In this document: positions 1-11,885 of the stretch, one piece after another
Layout: every line of letters starts with the position of its first letter
Position numbering within the stretch: position 1 is the first letter of the stretch
NCBI GenBank assembly: GCA_031472005.1
Contig: PZJY01000003.1
Location: forward strand, 3,038,001-3,102,000
Direction of reading: 5' to 3'
DNA length: 64,000 nucleotides
Origin: Tetracladium setigerum
Taxonomy: Eukaryota; Ascomycota; Leotiomycetes; Helotiales
The notes under the pieces: generated by a model
Told to the model about the DNA's origin: nothing
Database searches by the model: none
Seen by the model: the letters and a program-made list of their open reading frames with translations, nothing else
Position numbers and translations under genes: made by a program

Positions 1-1699
1 GCTTTAGCGAGAACGGAGAGCTTCTCTCTCCTCCTTCCTCATTAGACGAAAAAGCAACAGTGGTGGACTGCCAACCTTATCGTTACTTACAGTGCTCATT
101 CCTATCTCTCTCTCTGTTTCCTCCCACCGGCCATCTTTGAGACACTAAATCACAGCTCACTTCTTGACTTTGAAACTAGCACTACATTACACGTTCTACC
201 AAGACTACCAAATGATTTTCCATATATCAGGCATACAAATTTACTCACTCTCATCATATGATAAGGAAAACAACTCCTTAACTCTCTCAAAGTTATTAGA
301 TACAACTACAGATAATTGGGAATGAGCTGGGGTTGTAAATCAAATAGTATTAGGGGAAGGGATTATCGGGGTTTGAAGGATTCATTTTTCCCCTTTTGAT
401 TTATGTCGCATACCCTTAGCTACAAGGGCAAAAAAAGGCTCAGACCAGTGAAGACATCATCATCTATCTATCAAAGACCATTTTTAAATTACAAACATTA
501 ATGACGGGAGTGTGTCTCCTACCCATCTTGGTACCTACCTGCCAGCCTATCAAACCCTGCTAGCACAAGCATCAACAGCATTTAAACAAAATCATCAAAC
601 AGCATCAAACGCTAGGAACACCGCTAAGAACGATCTAAACCAAATCAAATTAAAGGAATCAAGCAAAGCCGAAAGCCGAAAGTCGAAAGTTGGAAATCAA
701 AAGCCCCAAGAAATCAAAAAGCCGAAAGCCAAACACTAAAACCATAGACATGCAAGGTTGAAGGTCCACCCACAACATATGGCATCTTCCCATGCTCTCT
801 TCGCCGAAGACACGAAAGAAGGCAAAACCAAGAAAAATAGACCCCAATTCATGCATCCCATCCATGCACCCATCCACTTATCTTCATAAGGATGAAACCA
901 GAAAGGACACAAGTAATAAAAAGAGAACAATCCCATTCCCCCAAAAGACTAGGTATCTACTACCTAGATTGGTAAGACCTATGTAAATATCTGCTTTTTA
1001 TTTGTTTTCTGTTTGAGAAAAGGATATTTGAAATTGAGTTCCTACTGGTTCGTTGTGGGGCAGGCCGAAACAGAAGTGAGGGTAAAATAAGGTTATCAAA
1101 ATGGAAAAAAATGGAATTTTCATTTCACACTATTAGATTGGATTGGATTGGATTGTGCCCGGATAGGTTTATCTAGGTAAGGTAGGCAGTTCGTTCATTT
1201 TGAGGCCTTTTTTCCCTCCTTTCCTTGTAAGCCTGATGATGGTGGTTGATTTGGTGGTGAAGATTAGAGGTTTAGAGCTTGAAAAGGGCAATACATAACA
1301 GAGAAGAGGGAAGAAGCGAGAGGCAAGAGGCAAGAGGCTAGATAGGGGATTCCTTCCATCCCATTTCTTTTATTCATCCATTCAATCTTCTAAAAATGGG
1401 AAAAAAAAACACATATATGGTTTTTTCTTCGGGAATAGTACAAGATCATCCAGTCTACAAGTTGTCATCTCATCTCATCTATTCCAAAAATCTCACATAT
1501 TCTAATCCTATTCCCCAACAATTACTTTACTAACCCCTCGCTCCCAATAATGCCCCCCTTCCATCCATATATGTAAGACGTACATGTACATAAAAACAAA
1601 AACAGCCACATACATCATCCATCAAATAGACAGCATAGATAATCTTGGTAATCGAGTACCTGCATCGGATGTCCTTGTGTCCGGTCATCATCGTGGGAT

Positions 1700-1990
1700 A
1701 AGGTAGGTTAGGTAGGTGCGGAGGGAGAGGGTAGGTACTAGGTAGGGGTTTGGTAGAGGTAGGGGTTGGTAGAGGTAGGGGTAGGTAGAGGTAGGTATGA
1801 AGAAGGGTCTTTGGTTACCCCACAAAAAGGAACAATAAGCAAGTTTGGTAAGTTTGGTAGAGGGTGTGGTAGGTAGGTAGGTAGATTGGTTGGTAAGGTA
1901 GGTTTGGTAGGTATGGTAGATAAGGTATGGTATGGTAGGTGTGTAGGTAAAGGCGGGCGAGTGGGGCATGTGTTGGTTGTGTGGAAGTGA
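1700..1990. repeat. Degenerate AGGTAGG/GGTAGAGGTAGG minisatellite
   Basis: A G/T-rich strand is made of loosely repeated GGTAGGT, GGTAGAGGTAGGGGT and TTGGTAGG units over about 290 bp. The same short AGGTAGGT word recurs in many other intergenic stretches of the window. Confidence 0.85.
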
Positions 1991-1997
1991 GTGTATG

Positions 1998-2079
1998 TGA
2001 TGATGATGATGATGATGACGACGACGACCCATTCTTGAATATAGTAGCACATCACATCACATCACATCACATCACATCA
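1998..2079. repeat. Adjacent (TGA)n-(CGA)n and (CACAT)n microsatellites
   Basis: About seven TGA units run into three to four CGA units (1998-2028). After a 19-bp spacer there are about six CACAT/ATCAC units (2048-2079). These are simple repeats seen directly, with no coding role. Confidence 0.95.
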
Positions 2080-2302
2080 ACAATAATCATGTGTGAAGCC
2101 TCCACCATGTCCATGGCCATGTCCATGCCATGCCATGCTATGCAATGATCGAAAAACTCTCGTTCGACCCCCAAACCAAAAAAACTCCAGTCACACGAAG
2201 ACACAATTCATGTCTCATCCCATCTATTCATCCCACCCATTACCGCATCTATCCAGTACAGCAGTACTAGGCAAAGCAAAGCAACCCGCACAATAATCAC
2301 AC

Positions 2303-3133
2303 TCACGCCCTAACCAACCCATAAAACAGCGTCCACGTGAGCACAAACCCCGTCGCACCCTCCATCAAGCCACTCGTCCACAACTCCAACGCGCCACGGA
2401 AATAAATGCCTACACCATCACCGCTCTCAACGCCCTTGCCGGTACTAGGTTGCAGATTCGGCTGCACGCGTAGCGTGTAAACGAGGGCGCTGGTGATGAG
2501 GGAGAAGACGAGGTAGAAGATGAAGCCGTAGTAAGATTCGAGGCCTAATATGCCGGCGCCGATGCCGAAGAGGGAGGCCGTTAGGCCGTGGAGGGTTGAG
2601 AGGACCTGTGTGGTGGGGGGAGGAGGTGGTTAGCCAATGTTATGTTGCAGGGTGTGAGAGGTAGGTATGGTAGGGGAGGTATGGTATGGTAGGGTATGTG
2701 AAGAGATGGGGATGGTAAGAGGGGACGAGAATGAATAGTGATCACTGATCTGGGAATAGATCAATGAGTAAGAAACCGCTTCGGGTATTTGTAAGGAAAG
2801 GAGGCGGAGCCGTATTCTTTGTGGAGGGCGATATGCTCTTTCATGGGGGCGGCTCTTTTGACGCTTTTGGATAGAGATCGTAGAGGGGTATTGGTTGGTT
2901 GCGTGCGCGCAGGAGATGTGTAGATCCGTTCCGTCTCTGTCTCTGGTACTACACGCAGATGATATGCGCAGAGTAGACTAATAATGCGCTGGCCAGCCGA
3001 TATGGGGAGGGGGGATGTGTGGAAACGAAACGGAAGATAGATGGTATGCACCAGCAACCAAACGAACCTTGGTGTTGTGCATCACCGAGTCCTGCACAAT
3101 AGGGTTGATCTGCATTTCCCGTTCTGACAGCAT
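2303..3133 (-). CDS. EMC6: ER membrane protein complex subunit 6 (EMC6)
   Basis: Small subunit of the ER membrane complex, which inserts transmembrane segments and tail-anchored proteins into the ER. Model: exon 1 at 3133-3068 (22 codons, starting MLSEREMQINPIV) and exon 2 at 2605-2303, giving 122 aa. The family signature is clear: a short cytosolic N-terminus with a conserved INPIVQ-type motif, then L-x-G-L-T-A-S-x-F-G, G-I-L-G-L and the Y-G-F-I-F-Y-L membrane segment, and a last hydrophobic helix ending W-T-L-F-Y-G-L. The length matches the family (about 110-120 aa). The intron (2606-3067, 462 bp) has GTTCGT and ACACAG borders and is far longer than the other introns here, so a small unrecognised exon inside it is possible. 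The two halves join in phase 0. Confidence 0.9.
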
Positions 3134-5042
3134 TGTGGCGATCCGGAATGTGTCTTGGTGTTTAATTGAGTAGGTAGGTAATTGGGCAGTGGTCGCTGTC
3201 TGGAGTCGAGGCGCAACGTTGTGGATTATTTGTTTGGGTTGAGGTCGAGTGGTTATTTCGGACGTTCAACGTACGTCGTTGTCGTTTGTTGATGCCTGAA
3301 TATTGCTTGTTGATGTGGGCCTCATATTTGAGGCTTCCATGAAAGCCAGACGGATATCGCCAAGGCTGATGACAGGTCGAGCTACAGGACAGCCACAGCC
3401 CTTCTTCCCCACTACTCCACCCACCAAACAGTCCACAGTCCATCCCCTGTCCACCTCCAAAGTCAAAAGTTCATCCATTCATTCCCAAGCAAGTTCCACT
3501 GGGCAACTATTTTCAAACATGCTTATCCAATCCGCTCAATATATTCCCCCGTTCTTCTCTCTTTCTTATCAACCATGCTTTGTTCAAAATAGAAATAGAA
3601 ACATTCCCCATCCAAAGGACTAAAGGCATCTTGTGATCAATTTTGACCCAGTTCCGCAACACCCGCATGTCCCATCCCACACGCAGTGCTTCTCAATACT
3701 CGAGGAACGGAACATTGAGAATATCTGGAAATATCTCGACTACACTCCCGACTGGGATGATCGAGATCGAGATCGAGTGAGTGTTTGTAGGTTGGCAAGT
3801 CTAGATAGAATACACCTACACCTACACCTACCAACCTGGTACCAAGTTCCTACCTAGTACCTAGTACCTACTGTACTGTAGAAATGACCTTACCAGAAGA
3901 TTGATTACTCATCCCAGCCAGCTGCTTTAGAGGACTTTCTTCCTCCACCGTTTTCTCCATCTTTTCCTTCCTCCCTTCCTTCTAGAACAACTCTAGAACA
4001 ATAAACATCTCCATTATTAAATTTTATCTCCATTCTCGCTCCACCTTTTCCTTCCAGAATATTCTTTGCATCACGAGACGCATCTACTCTCCAACTCGAG
4101 GTGACGTGGGCAATCAATCTTGGGGGCTAGCTTCATAACTAGTTAAGTAGTCTAGGAAAACTCCATAGTACTACCTACTACCTTAGTGTGTTGTTCATCT
4201 GTTGTTCGTCTCCTCCCAGAGGGACCCCCGCAGAGTTTTGTATTCGTTTTGCGGGTTGATTATTGGGCGGATGGATTGACTGGATGGTAGGGAAGCGCAT
4301 GGCGATTAATTGCATGGCAAACATGGCAGCATGGTACAGGTCGTGCAGATTCGTGCAGATAGATGCATGGCAACTTGCAGGGCCGATCCTGCATGCTGAT
4401 GCCGGAGAGAGATACCTCCGCCCAGGTCTGCAGGTATGTCATGATGGATTCTTTGGGTAAAGGCACGTACCTGCGATACGAACCCGTCGGCATTCGTCCC
4501 GTGGAGCTGGAAACGAGGGAGAAAGGGAAAGTTACGGCCTTGGTATGCGTTTTGGGCAGTTTTCTTGGGGTTTTTGGTTTTTTGAAGATCACGTGTGCAT
4601 ATGCTTTTACGAGGTTGAACGGGGCTTTGTACGAGATTGACGTCCTGGCATGCATGGATGGTGCTTCTGGAGGAGAATGATGGATGGCAAACACAGGAGG
4701 GTAAGAGGAAAGTTGATGGGGAGAAGAACAAATTGTAATATTTGGTAGAGATGGGAGTAACTATCTTTTACATGAATTCGAACCTAAATAAAAAAGCCCT
4801 GCAATTTAAACAAAACAGAATTTGGTATCCCATCGCCACTGCTCCTGCGCACCAACTCTATTTCCGTCCATACATCGCTTTACAAAACCCTCAAAGACCT
4901 CGAAACCAGGTGGCAAGATAATCAATAAAAAGACACAAACAAAACAACAAGTCGCTCAACAACTTTCGTCAAAATCGTAAGCGGTAATAGGTCTTCCGAC
5001 TCTTTCCCAAGTAGGGAGGGAGGTGCAAAGTAAACTAGGCAA
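3134..5042. other. Intergenic, no supported gene
   Basis: Several overlapping 60-144 codon frames occur on both strands at 4260-4731, but none has family features, splice logic or a preferred strand. TACCTA/TAGGTA repeats lie at about 3785-3880. The left end is the EMC6 promoter and the right end the 3' flank of the TPR-like gene. Confidence 0.65.
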
Positions 5043-6192
5043 TTACCTCACATATCTCCCATAGCTATCGAGAAACTGCTGCAAGGACGACGAAAGATAA
5101 TACCCCGGCATCCCCTCTGCACGTCGGAGATACTGAACCGCGCGGTCGAAATTGCGCACATCATTCGGAGGACCGCTTACATGTGCGAGGGAGATGAATG
5201 CATCACCTGCCTATTACCGAGTTAGCAAGCGTCGCAATCGCAATCGCAATCGCAAAATCACAAAGTCCGAATCCAATGGATAGTAGGTACTCACAGATGC
5301 CAGCAGACCACCAGTAACTGCACCGTGAGATTCAGCGGAGGCGACAGCTCGGGTGTAGAATTCTACGGCTGGTTGGAGATAGCCTTGAGCTTCGACGTAG
5401 AGAGGTCCTTGACGTCGAGGATCTGCAGGAGGCGAGGCTGTGTTGTGTGTTAGTTATGTTAGCATTAGTGTTCGTTTTCGTTGTCATTGTTGGAGAAGTG
5501 AGAAGTGAGTGAGCAAGCCCTGGAGAGGAAGAGAAAGAGGGAGAGGGAGGCGAAACGAACCACTTGTGTTGCTGCTACCTTGACTTGCCGCATCGTTGCT
5601 TTCTTCGCGGGCAATTCTTGCTACAACTGCTTGGGATCTTTGAGTCCAATTGTAGCCCAATCCTAGACAAACATGCACGAGTTAGCGATCGTAAGGTAAG
5701 GTAGATAGGTAGATAGGTAGCCAAGTGTAAGCATGATGGCGGCTGAGCTGACGAACAGCCACAGCCGGCGCAGGATGGAGGTAAAAAAAGCCAAAAAGCC
5801 AAAAACCAAAACCAAAAACCCTTACCTGTCAAGGCTTCCACGTTTTCGGGGTAATTACGTAGAATGGCCAACCATCCAGCTTGACTCCAGTCGGCGATAT
5901 CTTGAACGAAGCCACGTTCCGCGTCGTTGAAGGCAAAATTTTGAAGGCCGTTGAGAAGCCACACTTGCTCGGCCAAGCGATGCGCCTCTCTGAAGAAACG
6001 AATCTTGTCCAGAGCTGTCATTGCCGAGCGCGCGGAGACGAGATATGATTCCCATTCGAGTGAGTGGGAGCTGTTGAATTCATTGAGATAGTTGACGACG
6101 GATTTGCACTGCTCCAGGCCGTCTTCAGCATTGCGGTCCATTCCTCGACTGCCACTACCCTTGGTCTTGGAGGAATTTGAGTGACGGGACAT
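5043..6192 (-). CDS. TPR-like helical protein of unknown function
   Basis: Four exons (6192-5826, 5662-5561, 5437-5295, 5210-5043) give 259 aa with all phases consistent. The first 30 residues are Ser/Lys/Gly-rich. The rest is predicted helical with repeated A/L/Y spacing like tetratricopeptide units: K-I-R-F-F-R-E-A-H-R-L-A-E near residues 63-75, then W-L-A-I-L-R-N-Y-P near 108-116. The C-terminal third has two clearer TPR-like pairs, A-V-E-F-Y-T-R-A-V and F-D-R-A-V-Q-Y-L-R-R-A. It ends L-Q-Q-F-L-D-S-Y-G-R-Y-V-R. I do not recognise the orthologue; a scaffold role would be a guess. Intron 1 (5663-5825) holds a GGTAGATAGGTAGATAGG tract. The last codons are followed by GTAATT, so an extra 3' exon cannot be excluded. 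Confidence 0.75.
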
Positions 6193-8992
6193 TTTCGATG
6201 ACTTGCTGGTTGAGTTTTGACTGGGTGTAGTAGGGCTGATATGGTGAGATGATTGCTCCGGGAGTGGTCATCGGCAACGATGAGGTAAGTGTATATATAT
6301 ACAAGTTCTGAAGAACAATTTTGAACCCCAACACCGGTGACGATTTGAACCTTTCCATGGGGCGATATACAGAACATCAGCTTGCAGTCCTTCACGAAGC
6401 ACGGCTTTTATCTAGCCTTTGCATGCAAGAGGGTCTGTCTACCATCCACTGTGGCCTATGTGACAGCGAGGGGGCAGAAACATAAGTAGTAAGTAGCAAG
6501 TAAATAAAGAAGCAAGAGGCTTGACTTGCCTAAAGGAGAAGTGATTTTGGGACGGCGCTGACTTGCATGTCTTCTTGCTGCATCCAGTGGATTCTTCCCG
6601 TTGTGGGGGCGTGTAGAAGGGAAGGGTGGAATATATATCCATCTCGATTCCAAAGTAGCAGCCATAGGGCATGAGTCCACAAGACTTCATGATTAAGGGA
6701 GGGGTGGTGGGATGATTCCACTCGGCGTTTGCGTGGAAGCCGTCCGCGGCACCCAGCAAGAGCATGGGCCCAATCACTTGAGTCGGCATTTGCCGTGATA
6801 TTCATTGATTCCTTTAAAGTCAATGGAAGTTGAAAAGAGAAGAGAAGAGAAGAGGTCGGAGAAATGGTAGGTTACGTGATCTCCCTTGCCCGCTCCAGTA
6901 CTCTGAAGCGGAGGAGGGGGAGAGGTTGTTGAAAACGCCCACGGACATAAGCGAGTTTCCAAGCGGTTCCTGGGACTTGAAAGAGAGGTGTTGAGTGAGA
7001 CATTGCAAGCGTGTGAAGGGAATGGAAGGCAGAACAATCCAGCCACAGGACAACTACGGCCTGAGTAAGGGATTTGGAATGACTGAATGAATGAACAGTA
7101 ATAGATATGTATAGGTGAAGGAAGGTATTTGCAATTTTCAGGATATTGTGGGATCAATCAGGTCAGCAGAGGTCCATCCCAAGGAACGAATTCCTGCTTG
7201 ATGCGACACGTGCGTTTGTCAGCATCGGGGACGCTAAAAGGCGGCATCACATCACATCCATGACCACACACACGCATTATCCGCATCGTCATATAAGGTT
7301 CAGCCCTGCGTACGAAGAGGAAGCTAGCTAGCTCCGTTGCGTACGAAAGGTGTAAGGTGAGGGCTGTCGTTGGTGATGATTAATTGAGACTCAAAAAGAT
7401 ACCAATACAGCATTAATTCCCGAGTGCATGGCGATGGGTGTTTCTTGCTTCTCCTCTGAGCGCCTACTTAGTTCTCAAAAGGGCCATTATTGTCTCTCAT
7501 GCCTGGATGCATCTCGTTTGTTCGTTCATTTTCTTCTTTCGTTTAAGGCTTCGCTTGCCCAGAGACGAACGACATGCAGCTACTGCCGATCTAGTTGCTT
7601 ACTGTTCGTAGTGTCAACTTGGTCAAGAAAAAGAATAAATAGCCTTAAGATAGATAGCCATCATCGTAGGGCGAAGAAACGTGCAAATCCGGGGTTTGTC
7701 CGGACTTGTTTCTCCGTACTTCGTACTTCGTTCTCATTTTTGGATCGAGAGATAATTGGGAAGTAAGTAGACGTGCCGATCGACCGATGATGGGCACTCC
7801 GTTAGTCCTGTACACTACCAATGCAGGTACTACAACTTTGACTTTATCAATACGATGCCTCGATGGAAGGCCGTTCGAGTAATGCATAGAGGTGATGCCC
7901 TTTCTCCTAATTACCATTTAATTTCTCTCCTGCAGCCTCTATCCCGATGTTTGTTGCCGTCATCATCATCGTCATCCTCGTCCTCGTTTTCCTCGTCGTC
8001 TTCGTCGAGGCTCAGGCCGGGTAGTTCTCCATTCGGTAGCCTATTAGGTAGCCTAATAGGTACTTTCAAAGCGTCAAAGTCACTTTGGTAGATTGTCGCC
8101 TACAGATGCATTTCTGTCCAAGAAGAATTACCTGTTTTGGATGGCTCTTTGTGCAGCATCCAACAATAATGTGACAGATGTTGCCAATATGTGGCGTCGG
8201 GTGATAATCGGGACCTCCGTCCTTCTACATCTGGGGGCATCTCGGCCGAGTGAAAGAGGCCGTTGGTAGGGTCCATAAGGTGAAGAATGCCAGGAAGGGA
8301 ACCTGTCGCTGGGTTCGGGACAGGAATGATAGAATAATCAACTCCTCGTGTTTTGGACACTCTCGGTGTCGGAACCAAGATCTGTGATGCAGGAAGAGCG
8401 TTCGTTGTTCATCGTTCAACTTGGCGCCTTACGGGCGTGAAGCAAGCGGCCGAGGTGATCGAGTTTCAAAGTATTAGTGAACCACACAGATCCCAGCCAT
8501 GTTTGAGCCGAATGCAGTTGTGTGACGTTGTCGAAAAGAACATCAGGATTATTCTGCAGATTGGTAGAGAAATGTTACCGTCTCCTTTTTGCTCCTGTTG
8601 CTTGATTTTGGGTTGAATTTCTGGCTTCAATCAATCACTACTGCACATCTATCTTCATTCTCTTGGTACATGCACCGAGGCATGATGGAGGGTAATCTCA
8701 ACTCTAACTTTCTAATTTCCTGCTTGCATCCCAGCAAACAAGCTACTGCACCGGGGAATCTCCTGTCGAGCAAACACCAGCATTCCAAAGTCAACACTCC
8801 AGAGAGAGAGAAAGGAGAAAGAACACGTTTGGTAAATCCAGACATCTGAACGCTCTCTCGACGATCTCATCCCTACTCGTCTCCGGCTCACGCACACTTT
8901 GGGCAGAACAACATTCAGTTGTTCGCACACCGCCTGCATCATCCCTTTCCCCACGGCATGGCTGTGAGTGAGAATCGATAACCCAGCCTTCC
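6193..8992. other. Intergenic 2.8 kb, no supported gene
   Basis: Open frames of 60-127 codons occur on both strands, including 6774-7157 (-), 7428-7766 (+) and 8100-8378 (-), but none has domain features or splice-consistent extension. A Ser-codon/acidic low-complexity tract (TCG/TCA/CTC repeats) lies at about 7960-8010. The right end is the promoter of the vezatin-domain gene. Confidence 0.6.
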
Positions 8993-11036
8993 ATGGAGTC
9001 GGTCGTCCTCGAAGATTCGCCTCTCGCCAACTACTTTGAAGGCAAGTGTCCTCTTTCGCTCTGTCTGCGCGTGGCCCATCTCTAACTTGTGCTGCAGGCG
9101 AAGGCGGGCAGAATATACACGAATCCCCAGGTCACCAGCGACAACCCTCATCTACCCCCTCGAGTCCCTCCTTTGCCCCCCGAGGCAGACCAACGGTTCG
9201 TTCCAAGTTTCGAAACAAAATACCTCCACCGCTTCATCTCTCGATCCCCCACAATAATGCAGTCGCTGCGATACACAATACCTACTCGGTGCGTTTGCCA
9301 AAACACGATCCCACAATGCTGAATTTGACTGACGTGGCATTCTAGAAAGCGATCAACTCAAGACTTGGTCGAGCCGACAATGCGCGATTCCTGGAACAGT
9401 TCCGATATATCATAGTAGCATCGCAGCTACTGAATGTGCACTCCTACTTGGGTCAAACAGGACATCCAACCCGCCAGTTGACCCTTCCAGTTCCCGATGC
9501 ACCAAAGGGGACTTTGACCTTGGGAGGCACTGCGGCTACAGCCTTCATCGCATTCGCGTCAGCATGGATGGTTCATTGGGTTAGAGGTGGCAAGCGTGGA
9601 AGCGGGCTGGGGCGAATAGCCGTGCTGCTTGTTGTCATCGGAGCTCTAGCAGTCGTTGCATATGCATACGTGAAGCGACAGTGGCTCCAATACCTTCGAC
9701 AACAAACGCTTTCCGAGATCTCACACTTTGTTGGAGTGGCCCAGGAATTCGATACGGCTGCTGCAGGTGCCTTGACCTTGGTGCAGGAGGTAGAATTAGT
9801 GTCTCGTGGCTACAGACTGTAAGTGCCGCCGTCCGGAGAAATAATGCAGAGCTAACACTCGATAGGAGCACTCCTCTACCTCCCATCAGTAGACTAGAAG
9901 ATCGTAGTCAGACACGGCGTTGCGCAAGGCTGAGGAAAGCGCTCCGTCTATCCTTTGCAGATGTCATACCACGCTACACACAAGCTTGTGCTGTACTAAA
10001 ACCTCTGACTGAGGAGTTGGACCTTGAAAGATACTACGATATTTACGACATCAGTGACGCAGACTATGCGGAGGCTATGTTGGGAATCCCGAATGCCGAG
10101 TTTGAAGATGCCGAGTCCCTCCGTGTCCTAAAGATCGTAGCAGCCAGATTCCATACCTTAAGGAAAATCTTTTTGTGTTGCTTAATGGCACTCGACGCGC
10201 ATGGTGGCAAACCCGACTTTGTGCGATGGAGAACAGCGGCAGACGAGATTCATGGAGTTGGGATTATCACCGGTGAAGCCGAGGGGCGTCTCCGTCAGAT
10301 TTTAAGCGAGGAAGAAAGTAAGTTAAACAAGAGAACGGGACAGAATGTTCTTGAATCGTATCTAACTTTCTCCTCAGGTTTCCCAGTACCCGCTACGCCA
10401 AAGGTCCCATTGACACCAGGCAGGGAACGATGGCGAGCACAATTGCGCAAGCTTAATTCGCTATCATCGGGCATTCGTGGCCTACAAGCAAAGCTGCATG
10501 TCCTTCGTGACGAGTCGGACAAGAACCTCAACGAAACAGAGGATGTATCTGAGCTTGGTACGAACCTCATGATTCAGTATGAGTCGATCGGACTGGATCT
10601 CAAGGCCCTGATGCAAGAATGGGAGAACGGCAAGGCAGCCCTTGCCTCGAACATCGATCGCAATGAACGCCGACAGTCTGCGATGAGCGGTGTACTCTCA
10701 CCAACTTCTTCGCTAGGTGGACTTACGGCTGTCGAGGAAGGCTCGGCATTGGATGCCTTGAAAGCGCTGAATGGCGAATCTAGATCGCGGTCAAGCATGG
10801 ACTTTAGCTCCTCAGATGCAGAAGAGGTCTTCGAAGCCATCGCCATCCCCCGACAACGCAGTCTCTTCACGAGGGAGGAGCGCATCATCAAGATGAAGGA
10901 AGACCGAGCCAAGCGAGAGTCGCTAAAAGATAAACGAGACGCAAACACGCATATGTTGCGCGAGTTGGAGTCGGTAATTAATTTGAGACCGAGGGGAAGA
11001 ACAACCCCCAATGGAGGGAGAGTTACGTCGCTATGA
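8993..11036 (+). CDS. Vezatin-domain membrane protein (Inp2-like)
   Basis: Five exons (8993-9041, 9098-9288, 9346-9818, 9866-10317, 10378-11036) encode 607 aa. The first intron has a GC donor (GCAAGT) with a CTGCAG acceptor; the others are GT-AG. The conserved block begins R-L-G-R-A-D-N-A-R-F-L-E-Q-F-R-Y near residue 85. Two hydrophobic segments follow, at about 136-158 (AATAFIAFASAWMV) and 168-190 (IAVLLVVIGALAVVAYAYV). After them comes a long helical region with a Y-D-I-Y-D-I-S-D motif. This arrangement matches the fungal vezatin family (Pfam: myosin-binding motif of peroxisomes), whose yeast relative Inp2 links peroxisomes to myosin V for inheritance. The last 150 residues are charged and helical, with an E-E-R-I-I-K-M-K-E-D-R stretch likely to be coiled coil. 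The peroxisomal role is inferred from family. Confidence 0.82.
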
Positions 11037-11885
11037 GTTACGCCTTAATGTCCCTCTTTTCTCTCTCTTTTTCGTTGTTTGTTTTCTTGGATTGATATGG
11101 GATTGCATAGAAAGAGTCTTTGGAGTATAACACAGAACGCTCGGCATATTATTATTGAAGCCCTGCGCTAAATTGGGAGGAATTGCATTTTCTGCATGGA
11201 TGGCATTTTTTGGATGGATCGTGGGCGTTTTTTTACCATCCCCGATCGCATGGCATGGCCGGAGTTGACAGTACCGTACGATTACACTCGTTTGCGATGG
11301 TCCGATTTTTTCTTTAATAAAGTCTTCACGATCTCGAGGAGCGTTATACATAGCTAGTGTTGGTTGAAAAGACTCAACAGCTAATAAACACACAATTTGG
11401 ACACATGTTGTAAATTTTGGCTCTACTGACGGTGAATTATTTGCTATGTTTACTAAGTATCAAAGGCCTTGAAATTCTCAAATCTCCTTTTTGAAGTCAA
11501 CACAGATTTTGTTTTTCAAGGTCACGCATATTTGAGAGAGCGGTGATTGGTCAACACCTTGGCATCGTGCTTCTGTTCTGCAGCAACCTTCAAACCCCTT
11601 ATCTCTATTCAGCTCGTCCTCAACCTTAGGCTTCTTATCAATGACCAATGAATGACATAAACACTCCTCCATCATTGATTACACTCACCTACATCAAAAC
11701 ATGTCTTCTTCTCTTCCCTCTCTCTCTCTTATCCCTTCTCCTCTCATTCCTATCGAGAGCATCAGCAGCAGCGGCTACAGTACAGTACAGTACAGTTACC
11801 TTACTTTATACACAAAATGCTTGGCGTCCACCCCACATCCTGAGTGAGCTACGGAGGTACCTACTGTTTAGGTAATCTTACAACG
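11037..11885. promoter_or_regulatory. Intergenic upstream of YVC1
   Basis: Holds the 3' flank of the vezatin gene and the promoter/5' UTR of YVC1. A pyrimidine-rich tract (11700-11750) and a TACAG tandem (TACAGTACAGTACAGT, about 11778-11793) lie about 100-180 bp upstream of the start, with two CCAAT words near 11645. No gene is seen. Confidence 0.6.

Larger units (their letters stand above)
1..2302. other. Intergenic, repeat-rich, no supported gene
   Basis: No frame here shows a recognisable protein. The longest open frames (up to 120 codons, about 1688-2050) are artefacts of the low-complexity block at 1700-2079. The rest is AT-rich with scattered AGGTAGG-type motifs and pyrimidine tracts. 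The right part is expected to hold the 3' UTR of EMC6. Confidence 0.7.

Noticed and set aside
2761..3057. 98-codon minus-strand frame
   Set aside because: Lies wholly inside the EMC6 intron and has no family features; reading through would remove the conserved EMC6 join.
4260..4731. Overlapping 105-144 codon frames on both strands
   Set aside because: Competing frames of similar length, none with domain features, suggest chance in moderate-GC DNA.
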